Source of the DNA: an uncultured Phascolarctobacterium sp.
GTDB taxonomy: Bacteria; Bacillota; Negativicutes; Acidaminococcales; Acidaminococcaceae
Assembly: GCA_900544795.1 (NCBI GenBank)
Contig: UQWM01000003.1
Location: 58,466 to 122,465 of the forward strand
Direction of reading: 5' to 3'
DNA length: 64,000 nucleotides
Made by a program: the position numbers and the translations under genes. The notes beneath the pieces are model-generated. The model was not told the origin of the DNA. It saw only the letters and a program-made list of their open reading frames with translations, and did not search any database. Shown in pieces: positions 8,039 to 14,899 of this stretch (its first letter is position 1; every line of letters starts with the position of its first letter).

Positions 8039-8590
8039 TCAAACGATTTTTTCACCATGATAGGTTTCACCGTCGATATCCGGCATGATTTGATGGCGTT
8101 TGCTCCACAAATCTTTGTATTTGACTGCCTGGGCATGGATGTTTTCCAGGTTGCTTTCATCAAGGTTTTTGATAATTTTAGCAGGGATACCTGCTACCAG
8201 CGAAAACGGCGGTACTTTAGTACCTTTGGTAACTACGGCACCAGCAGCGACGATAGAGCCGTGGCCAATAACGCTACCGTCAAGTACGGTAGAACCCATG
8301 CCGATCAGGCAATGGTCTTCAACGGTACAGGCATGCAGGATAGCGCCATGACCGACGGTAACAAAGTCACCAACGATGCAGGCATAATCATCAGCTACAT
8401 GCAGGCAGCAGTTGTCTTGAATATTACTGTAACGGCCAACTTCGATACGATTGACGTCGCCGCGGATGGTAACATTGAACCAGGCACTGCTGTATTCTTT
8501 CATTTCTACTTTACCGATAATATCGGCACTTTCAAAAGCATGCGCTTTTTTGTCGATTTTGGGCATTTGCCCTTCAAATTCTTTTAACAT
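8039..8590 (-). CDS. Gamma-class carbonic anhydrase-like hexapeptide-repeat protein
   Basis: A 183-residue left-handed beta-helix protein of the YrdA/PaaY group. The hexapeptide repeats run from about residue 20 to 150. Candidate metal ligands are the His of CCLHVAD, VGHGAIL and ILHACTV, as in gamma carbonic anhydrases. The C-terminus (IHAQAVKYKDLW) forms the usual terminal helix. Whether it hydrates CO2 or is an acyltransferase relative is open. I prefer the ATG at 8590 with GTGAGTGAG upstream; a GTG at 8599 would add three residues. It is a single-gene unit. Confidence 0.85.
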   Translation of the reverse strand: MLKEFEGQMPKIDKKAHAFESADIIGKVEMKEYSSAWFNVTIRGDVNRIEVGRYSNIQDNCCLHVADDYACIVGDFVTVGHGAILHACTVEDHCLIGMGSTVLDGSVIGHGSIVAAGAVVTKGTKVPPFSLVAGIPAKIIKNLDESNLENIHAQAVKYKDLWSKRHQIMPDIDGETYHGEKIV

Positions 8591-8717
8591 ATAACTCACT
8601 CACTTTCATGTGATAATCGATACCAGTTACTATACCTTTATTATTTATCCAAACTAATTTTTAGTCAAGAGCAGGCAACTGTAAATTAACTAAAGTTTCA
8701 TAATGTAAGTTTTTAAA

Positions 8718-9947
8718 TCAGGCTTCAGAAGTATTCTTGACCTTGGTCTGATAAGTATAGAAACCCGTACTCAGCAGAATAATGCCGGTCAGCACCAAAA
8801 TATGGCGCGTCAGCATAAATTCACCCAAAGCGCCGCCCAGCAGCGGCCCTACCACTCCGCCAAACTGCTGCGCCGAAGTGACCAGGCCAAAGGCCTTACC
8901 GCGCATCGACGGATGAGTGACTTCGACCAGCTTGGCATTGATATTCGGCACTGCTCCAGACAGGAACAGGCCATAAATAAACTGGATCCCGGCAAACTGC
9001 CAGATATCCCGGATAAAGATTTGAAAAAGATTGATCGTGCCGGCACAGACCAGAACAAAGCTTAAAATCCTGGTATAACCGCGCTTTTGGCCCTGATTGC
9101 CCCAAAACGGTGCCGCAATGATACCGGCGATACCAGCCAGCGAGAAAATGATGCCCGCCGCCTTGATGACCGATTCATCCATCCGGCCCATCAAATGTGA
9201 AACATACAGCGTTACCAGCGGCTGAATGAGCATAGTGCAAACCTGCACCAGAAAGAACAACGACATCACGTAGATCAGGCCTTTATTTTGCAGCGAGTCC
9301 TTCAGATCCTGCCACAGATTGATCTTGACCTTAGCCAATTCAGGCGCATGAGGGATATCGCGAACATAAAACACTACCATCAGCGTCGCAAAAGCCAAAC
9401 ACAGGCTGGCAACAAAAAACGACATGCGCATCCCGAACCAGGCACTTAAATAGCCGCCCATCATTGGCCCTAAAATCGTACCGCTAGCCACCGCAGTCTG
9501 CATCAAACCCATGCCCCAGCCCATACTGCTTTCCGGCAAGGTAGACGATACCAGTGACATAGAAGCAGGCACAAAGCCGCTGATAAACCCGGTCAAGGCA
9601 CGCACAGCTAAAAGCTGTTCCGGAGTTTGTGAAACACCGGCCAGCCAATAAGTCATAGCCAAACCAAAGCCGGCTCTGATCGCCATCCGACGCTGCCCGA
9701 CCTTATCAGCCCTCGCGCCCCAATAAGGCGCCATGATAGCCGCGCCCAGAAAGGTTATCGCATAGACCAACCCGCTCCAAAAATTAACGTCGTTACTATC
9801 GACGTGTAATTCCTGCAGCAAAAAAACAGGTAAAAACGGCACTACCATCGTATAGCTGGCGCAGGCAAAAAACACACCGCCCCATAAGACAGCCAGATTG
9901 CGCTGCCAGCTTATCGCCCCTGAGCCTCTTTCATCTAACAAGGACAT
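8718..9947 (-). CDS. Major facilitator superfamily efflux transporter (DHA1 type)
   Basis: A 409-residue transporter with 12 predicted membrane helices. It carries motif A GARADKVGQRRM between helices 2 and 3 and the antiporter motif C GTILGPMMGG in helix 5, which marks drug/proton antiporters. The halves are joined by a cytoplasmic loop near residue 200. It probably exports a hydrophobic drug or metabolite with proton influx, similar to the MdtG/YceE group; the substrate is unknown. GGAGATGAG precedes the ATG. Its promoter region is shared with the divergent gene at 10170. Confidence 0.87.
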   Translation of the reverse strand: MSLLDERGSGAISWQRNLAVLWGGVFFACASYTMVVPFLPVFLLQELHVDSNDVNFWSGLVYAITFLGAAIMAPYWGARADKVGQRRMAIRAGFGLAMTYWLAGVSQTPEQLLAVRALTGFISGFVPASMSLVSSTLPESSMGWGMGLMQTAVASGTILGPMMGGYLSAWFGMRMSFFVASLCLAFATLMVVFYVRDIPHAPELAKVKINLWQDLKDSLQNKGLIYVMSLFFLVQVCTMLIQPLVTLYVSHLMGRMDESVIKAAGIIFSLAGIAGIIAAPFWGNQGQKRGYTRILSFVLVCAGTINLFQIFIRDIWQFAGIQFIYGLFLSGAVPNINAKLVEVTHPSMRGKAFGLVTSAQQFGGVVGPLLGGALGEFMLTRHILVLTGIILLSTGFYTYQTKVKNTSEA

Positions 9948-10085
9948 CTACTCATCTCCAAATCAACTATTATAACTTGATTATAACATAGGCTTTACAT
10001 AAAAAAAACTCATTTGCTGCTTTTGGCTGCCCAGGCGCTATTCATCAGCAGCTTGTATTTTTTTTCACCGCCACTAATCCGGGCA

Positions 10086-10114
10086 ATGACTTTTCAGCCT
10101 TTTTCTTGTATAAT
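10086..10114 (+). promoter_or_regulatory. Sigma-70 promoter for the PH-like protein gene
   Basis: The -35 ATGACT (10086-10091) and the -10 TATAAT (10109-10114) are 17 bp apart. The expected start of transcription lies about 45 bases before the GTG start at 10170. Confidence 0.6.
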
Positions 10115-10169
10115 ATTGTATATATTATTTACAAAATCATTTACTTTACCTAAGAAAGGGAGTACGTCA

Positions 10170-11249
10170 GTGAACGGATTTGAAAAACAGGAGCTGGAAA
10201 CTCAGGGCATGATGAGCAAGCTCTTCGGCAGTAAGCCCAGCACTAACGCCTTAATTGAAATAAACAATTTTTTAGCCGATAATGCTAAGGCTACTGACCT
10301 TACAGCAGAACTGGTCCAGGGCTTTATTAAAGCCTGGGGCGCAAAGTTTGACAGCAGTAACATTGAAAACCGCAGCAGTATGTACCGCAAGGTTGCCGAT
10401 CATGTTTATCTGTCGGCCCAAAGCAAAGACGATGCCGTCTTTAACGAAGCACAACATTTGGCCTCTGTTTTGGAATTGCCCGAAAATTTACAACGGCTGG
10501 CTGACAAGGGTGCCAAAAAGGTTGCGTACTTTGCCCGCTGCCGCAAACTCATCAGTGGCGAAGAACCTTTAAGCATCGGCGAGATCAACACTGTCTTTGG
10601 CTACGATTACGAAGACGGCTACGATATCCGCACGCAGGTTTTCCACGACTACTTCAATAAAAAATTCGACGACATCGCCGAAGCCAAGCGTTTCAGCCCC
10701 GATGATGAACAGGCACTGCGCGACATCTGTACCAAGCTGGATATCCCTTACGAATTTAAACCCAATATCCAAAACGCACTCGATAAATACCGTTATTTAT
10801 GGTCTGCCGAAAATTCACCTTTGGGTGATATCCAGGTCGACTTTCCTCTGAACGAAGGCGAGATCTGCCATGCGGCTGCACAGCAGGCCGGTTATTGCGA
10901 ACACAAAACCGTTGAAAAAGAAGACAATTATTTTGAACTGACACGCAAATTAGAGATCGACGAAACCATCTCTTTCAAAGGCGAAAAAATCGAATATCCC
11001 CGCTTTACCGAAGAAGTAACGGCCGTCGTCGACGTTGGCTACCTTTTTTTCACTAACCAGCGGGTCATTTACCTCAGTAATAAGCTGGCGAAGATCATTG
11101 ATCTGAACGAACTGGAAGCAGCCGATCTCTCCGTTAACATCATCTACTTTTACCAAAAGGACGGTTCCGTTATGGCCATCAAATTCAATGATGATGTGGC
11201 GGAAGTTATGTTCGCTATCTTCAAACGCATTTTGAGCGAACGTCAGTAA
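10170..11249 (+). CDS. Uncharacterised protein with C-terminal PH-like domain
   Basis: A 359-residue soluble protein. The start is the GTG at 10170, with AAAGGGAG about 8 bases upstream; an ATG farther upstream in the same frame would place the promoter inside the gene. The first 240 residues are helical and charged without a motif I recognise. The last 110 residues (from KLEIDETISFKGEKIEYPRF, through VGYLFFTNQRVIYLS, to the end) look like a bacterial PH/GRAM-type beta-sandwich domain, judged only from the FFTNQR signature. No signal peptide or membrane helix. It is followed after 23 bases by the acetyltransferase gene, so the two probably form one transcript. Confidence 0.7.
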   Translation: MNGFEKQELETQGMMSKLFGSKPSTNALIEINNFLADNAKATDLTAELVQGFIKAWGAKFDSSNIENRSSMYRKVADHVYLSAQSKDDAVFNEAQHLASVLELPENLQRLADKGAKKVAYFARCRKLISGEEPLSIGEINTVFGYDYEDGYDIRTQVFHDYFNKKFDDIAEAKRFSPDDEQALRDICTKLDIPYEFKPNIQNALDKYRYLWSAENSPLGDIQVDFPLNEGEICHAAAQQAGYCEHKTVEKEDNYFELTRKLEIDETISFKGEKIEYPRFTEEVTAVVDVGYLFFTNQRVIYLSNKLAKIIDLNELEAADLSVNIIYFYQKDGSVMAIKFNDDVAEVMFAIFKRILSERQ

Positions 11250-11272
11250 GTTTTATTAAAGGAGTTATTATC

Positions 11273-11839
11273 ATGCAGGAACAGATCCGTTTCGTCACCT
11301 TTAATGACATTCCTCGGATTTTAGAAATTTATACACCTTATATTACCGATACGACCATCTCTTTTGAATACGAACCACCCAGCCTGGAAGAATTTACAGC
11401 CCGCGTTCAAACCACCAGCAGTAAATATCCTTATCTGGTCTACGAACGCGACAGCGTTATTTTAGGTTTCGCCTATGGTTCACCCTATCAGGAACGTATC
11501 GCTTACAACTTCGACGCCGACCTTTCTGTTTATCTGGCACCTGAAGCTCAAAAGGGTGGTATCGGCCGCAAGCTGTACACCTGCCTTTTAGACCTGCTGC
11601 AAAAACAGGGCTTTTACAATGTTTACGCCTGCATCACAGCCACCAATCAGCGCAGTATCGATTTCCACAAGTCGCTGGGTTTCCGTGATCTGGGGGCGCA
11701 TCCGCGGGCCGGCTATAAGTTCGACCAATGGCTGGATATCGTCTGGATGGATAAACAGTTGCCACAGGCAAGCGACTTACCCCAGCCCCTCAAACCAATC
11801 ACAGCTTTTAACAACGACGACATTTTAAAGCTTTTTTGA
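11273..11839 (+). CDS. GNAT N-acetyltransferase, phosphinothricin acetyltransferase-like
   Basis: A 188-residue acetyl-CoA-dependent N-acetyltransferase. The acetyl-CoA pyrophosphate loop reads APEAQKGGIGRKL (about residues 89-101). ITATNQRSIDFHKSLGF (about 121-137) is typical of the phosphinothricin acetyltransferase/YncA branch, which acetylates amino-acid analogues such as methionine sulfoximine. The last 25 residues are an extra tail. AAAGGAG lies before the ATG. It follows the PH-like gene on the same strand and ends just before a strong terminator. Confidence 0.87.
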   Translation: MQEQIRFVTFNDIPRILEIYTPYITDTTISFEYEPPSLEEFTARVQTTSSKYPYLVYERDSVILGFAYGSPYQERIAYNFDADLSVYLAPEAQKGGIGRKLYTCLLDLLQKQGFYNVYACITATNQRSIDFHKSLGFRDLGAHPRAGYKFDQWLDIVWMDKQLPQASDLPQPLKPITAFNNDDILKLF

Positions 11840-11846
11840 GCATACA

Positions 11847-11878
11847 AAAAGGAGTACATCTTTCGATGTACTCCTTTT
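11847..11878. terminator. Bidirectional terminator between convergent genes
   Basis: A perfect 14-bp stem (11847-11860 with 11865-11878) with loop TTTC, flanked by A- and T-tracts. It lies between the stop of the acetyltransferase gene (plus) and the stop of the PepSY protein gene (minus) and serves both. Confidence 0.85.
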
Positions 11879-11888
11879 ACTTTTCAAC

Positions 11889-12386
11889 TTAGAAATAATC
11901 AAGTTCGCGTTCGCAGATAGCGCCGGTGACCGGGTCTAATTTCAATTCGCCGTCAAATCTGTCAGTCAGGAAATCAGCTTCATAATAAATATTGTTGCCG
12001 TCTTTGCCCTGGCTGATGATGATCTCATAAGCGCCAGGATAATTTTGCAGAACGATCTGTTCGATATCTTCAGGTGTTTTAGTTACCATAGTGCTGCCCA
12101 TAACGAAGGTAGCACCTTTGACTTCGATCTCATCAACTTTAGAAGTTGCGGTGTTTACTTCGACAACGTAACGCTCTAAGGTGTTCGGATCTTTAAACGT
12201 AATGATACTGTTACCTCCATCTACATTATAGCCAAGCAACTCGCAAGCTGCCGGTATCTCGGCCTTAGCCGCATTGATAGCCGCCATACTTTGATTTACC
12301 TGGGTAGGAGCCGCAGCTGATGCGATAGATGTAAAAGCCAGCATCATCAATGCGCCTAATGTTAACAAAAGATTCTTGAATTTCAT
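11889..12386 (-). CDS. Exported PepSY-like protein
   Basis: A 165-residue exported protein. The start is the ATG at 12386 (GGAAG upstream), which gives a clean signal peptide ending ASA at about residue 23; a longer frame upstream would bury it. The mature protein has two related segments. The second, from TPEDIEQIVLQNYPGAYEI to LDPVTGAICERELDYF, fits the PepSY pattern (charged helix, YYEADF strand, DPxTG turn). PepSY domains are often extracytoplasmic inhibitors or sensors of proteases or redox proteins; no partner is visible nearby. It is a single gene ending in the shared hairpin at 11847-11878. Confidence 0.75.
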   Translation of the reverse strand: MKFKNLLLTLGALMMLAFTSIASAAAPTQVNQSMAAINAAKAEIPAACELLGYNVDGGNSIITFKDPNTLERYVVEVNTATSKVDEIEVKGATFVMGSTMVTKTPEDIEQIVLQNYPGAYEIIISQGKDGNNIYYEADFLTDRFDGELKLDPVTGAICERELDYF

Positions 12387-12546
12387 AAAGTCCACTTCCT
12401 TAAATATTTTTTGCATTTCTGCTTACGTATTTAATTATAGGACTTTCTGCCGCAACACGCCGTTATATAATCTTACTTAATCAACGAAGATAATTTTTTA
12501 AGATTTTAAAAATTCGGGCAAGTTTTTCGCTTTCTTTAAAATAAAA

Positions 12547-12573
12547 AAAGCCTTACGATAATTCGCAAGGCTT
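12547..12573 (-). terminator. Terminator of the tRNA-Leu pair
   Basis: AAGCCTT and AAGGCTT arms close a short inner stem; on the minus strand the hairpin is followed by a run of seven Ts. It lies 13 bases past the CCA end of tRNA-Leu(GAG). Confidence 0.7.
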
Positions 12574-12585
12574 AAAGTCTTTGTT

Positions 12586-12669
12586 TGGTGCGGTTGGTGG
12601 GATTTGAACCCACACGGGTCTCCCCGCCACCCCCTCAAGATGGTGCGTCTGCCGTTCCGCCACAACCGC
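12586..12669 (-). tRNA. tRNA-Leu (anticodon GAG)
   Basis: The minus-strand sequence folds as a class II tRNA. The acceptor arms GCGGTTG and CAACCGC pair, the variable arm is long (GCGGGGAGACCCGT), the T-loop is GTTCAAATC and the 3' CCA is encoded. The anticodon stem CCATC/GGTGG closes the loop TTGAGGG, giving anticodon GAG, which reads CUC and CUU. Confidence 0.93.
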
Positions 12670-12703
12670 GTTGGGGTAAGTGATTTAGTGCTAAAAATAA
12701 AAA

Positions 12704-12789
12704 TGGTGCGGTAGAGAGGACTTGAACCTCCACGGGGTTGCCCCCACTAGCTCCTGAGGCTAGCGCGTCTGCCGTTCCGCCACTACCGC
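12704..12789 (-). tRNA. tRNA-Leu (anticodon CAG)
   Basis: A second class II tRNA in tandem, 34 bases upstream of the first. The acceptor arms GCGGTAG and CTACCGC pair, the anticodon stem CTAGC/GCTAG closes the loop CTCAGGA, so the anticodon is CAG (reads CUG). The CCA end is encoded. It very probably shares a transcript with tRNA-Leu(GAG). Confidence 0.95.
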
Positions 12790-12844
12790 ATTTCAATTGC
12801 CTAAATCAGCAACATTGATATGATAGCACACTATCACAACTCCG

Positions 12845-13450
12845 TCAATAGTTTTTTAATCTATTTTTATATAATTTGTAATATTCATCGCGGTCATACA
12901 ACACTTTTTTTACATATTCACGTGTGTCGCTGTACGGAATATCCTCGATCCGATTGAAATCATAATCCCAGCCGTTCTCCTGCATCCAGGCCTTAGTATT
13001 GCCCCGGCCAGCATTGTAGGCGATCATCATCAACACCCAGTTGCGCTGGAATTCATATTCCAACTCACCCAGATACCAGCAGCCTAAGCGAATGTTGGCG
13101 TCGGTACGGTATAAATCGTCAGGCGCAAAATTTTTGATGCCCATCTGCTCAGCGATCCACTCGCCTGTATCGGGCATGATCTGCATCAAACCAATCGCGC
13201 CGACCTTGGAGACGGCTTTACGGTCAAAATTACTTTCGTTTTTGATAACTGCCGCCACCAAAAATGGGTCGATTTTATTTTTGCCGCTGTATTCTAAAAT
13301 CTCGCCCTGATAGGGCCACATATAAACAAACCGCATTTGTACTTCGTCAGACGTCCAGATTTTCCAGCCCAACAACGAAACTGCGCACAACAAAATCAGC
13401 ACGAACCAAATTTTGCGGCTGTTGTTTTTCTTTTTTCGACGTCTGCCCAA
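12845..13450 (-). CDS. slt: Membrane-anchored lytic transglycosylase (Slt domain)
   Basis: A 201-residue protein: a basic N-terminus (GRRRKKKNN), one membrane helix at about residues 14-32, then a soluble lytic transglycosylase domain outside the membrane. The catalytic Glu is in IKNESNFD, followed by GAIGLMQIMPDTG and MMIAYNAGRGNTKAW, the standard goose-lysozyme-like motifs. It cleaves peptidoglycan glycan strands with anhydromuramyl product. The start is a TTG at 13450 with GGAGG 7 bases upstream, three bases beyond the coaE stop; a GTG at 13483 inside coaE has no ribosome site. It is the last gene of the polA-mutM-coaE-slt run. Confidence 0.88.
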   Translation of the reverse strand: MGRRRKKKNNSRKIWFVLILLCAVSLLGWKIWTSDEVQMRFVYMWPYQGEILEYSGKNKIDPFLVAAVIKNESNFDRKAVSKVGAIGLMQIMPDTGEWIAEQMGIKNFAPDDLYRTDANIRLGCWYLGELEYEFQRNWVLMMIAYNAGRGNTKAWMQENGWDYDFNRIEDIPYSDTREYVKKVLYDRDEYYKLYKNRLKNY

Positions 13451-13452
13451 GC

Positions 13453-14055
13453 TTAATCCTCCATCTGTAATACTTTTTTCCACGCGTTTTTCACGGCCAG
13501 CTCGATTACTTCCAGACTGCCGCTGTTATCAAGGATCAGGTCTGCATAAGGTTTCTTATCTGCCAAGGTCATCTGCGACGCGATACGTGCCTTTACTTCC
13601 TGCTCCGTCATCCCGCTGCGAGCCATTGCACGCTCGATCTGTGTTTTTTCATCGACTGCTACCAGCCAGAGCAGATCCACTTCTCGATACCAGCCGCCTT
13701 CGATCAGCAGAGGCACATCTAAAACTACTGCCGCCAACCCTTTTTGGCTGGCCTGCTCCAAAAACACCTTTGCTTCCTGACGCACATAAGCGTGGACGAT
13801 ACTTTCCAATTTTTTTAAAGCAGCTTTGTCCTCAAACACCAGCCGTGAAAGTTTGGCCCGGTCCAATTCGCCGCCGGCCGTCAGATACTCTGCACCAAAT
13901 GCAGCAATCACCTGCCGCAGGCCCTGTGATCCTTTAGCAACAGCCTCCCTGCTCACAGCATCGGCGTCAAATATTTCAGCGCCCAAACGGCGCAAAATGT
14001 CTGCTACGGTGCTTTTTCCCGAGGCAATGCCACCTGTTAAGCCAATGATCTTCAT
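13453..14055 (-). CDS. coaE: Dephospho-CoA kinase
   Basis: A 200-residue kinase that adds the 3'-phosphate to dephospho-CoA, the last step of coenzyme A synthesis. The P-loop GGIASGKSTV is at residues 8-17, followed by the substrate Asp in IFDADAVSRE and the lid region MARSGMTEQEVKARIASQ. Length is normal for the family. GAGGCTG is upstream of the ATG, 11 bases after mutM. The linkage polA-mutM-coaE is common in Firmicutes. Confidence 0.95.
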   Translation of the reverse strand: MKIIGLTGGIASGKSTVADILRRLGAEIFDADAVSREAVAKGSQGLRQVIAAFGAEYLTAGGELDRAKLSRLVFEDKAALKKLESIVHAYVRQEAKVFLEQASQKGLAAVVLDVPLLIEGGWYREVDLLWLVAVDEKTQIERAMARSGMTEQEVKARIASQMTLADKKPYADLILDNSGSLEVIELAVKNAWKKVLQMED

Positions 14056-14066
14056 TTCAGCCTCAC

Positions 14067-14888
14067 TTAATGCTGGCAGTTAGCGCAGTAGGTAGTGCCT
14101 CTGCCGCCAACCTTAGTTGTAACCAAAGCTTCGCCGCAGGTTTTGCAGGCTTCGCCGCCGCGGCCATATACCAGCAAATGATTTTGATTGTCGCCTTTAT
14201 TACCTTCGCCGTCTTTATAATCGCGGAAGGTGGTGCCACGGTTAGCAATGCCCTGAGCGATAACTTTATTGGCAGCTTCGTGCAGCGCCTCTATTTCCTC
14301 ACGGGTCAACGTGTTGGCGATGCGCGTCGGTAAAATTCCCGCCAGCGCCAGGCATTCGTCGGCATAAATATTGCCTAATCCTGCAATAACGGTCTGGTCA
14401 AGGATCAAGGTTTTGATCGGTTTCCGGCTCTTTGCCGCAACAGGAGCCAGATATTCAGGATTAAAGCCCACGGTCAGCGGTTCCGGCCCTAGTGTCTCGT
14501 AGCCTGCGATATAACAGTCGGCATCGGTCACTAAATACAGGGTGCCAAAAGTCCTGATATCGCAAAACCACATCGTTACGCCGTCAGTCAACTCAAATTT
14601 TATCTTGGCATAAGCCGGCGGCTCCAACTTACTGCTTTGCGCCACAAGAGAACCGGTCATGCGCAGATGCACGATCAGCTTCTGGTCGCTGCCGGTTTGT
14701 AGCACCAGATATTTACCACGGCGGCAAACGTCTTCTATCGTCCGCCCGGTCAGCCCTTTAATAAACTGCTCCGGCGTCGGATGCTTGATAAGCCTGTCTA
14801 AATATATTTCAACTTTAGTGATTTTTTTCCCTTTGATATGTGGCAGCAAGGTTTTTCTGACCTGCTCCACCTCCGGTAATTCCGGCAT
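14067..14888 (-). CDS. mutM: Formamidopyrimidine-DNA glycosylase
   Basis: A 273-residue base-excision repair enzyme that removes 8-oxoguanine and formamidopyrimidines and nicks the abasic site. It begins MPELPEVE, with catalytic Pro2 and Glu3 after removal of Met. Other marks are the conserved Lys in RRGKYLVL, the H2TH region LGNIYADECLALAGILPTR, and a C-terminal zinc finger with cysteine pairs CKTC and CANC and the QxHxxVYGR-like NHLLVYGRGGE. AGGAGGG precedes the ATG. It lies between polA and coaE in one operon. Confidence 0.95.
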   Translation of the reverse strand: MPELPEVEQVRKTLLPHIKGKKITKVEIYLDRLIKHPTPEQFIKGLTGRTIEDVCRRGKYLVLQTGSDQKLIVHLRMTGSLVAQSSKLEPPAYAKIKFELTDGVTMWFCDIRTFGTLYLVTDADCYIAGYETLGPEPLTVGFNPEYLAPVAAKSRKPIKTLILDQTVIAGLGNIYADECLALAGILPTRIANTLTREEIEALHEAANKVIAQGIANRGTTFRDYKDGEGNKGDNQNHLLVYGRGGEACKTCGEALVTTKVGGRGTTYCANCQH

Positions 14889-14899
14889 GGCAATCCCTC

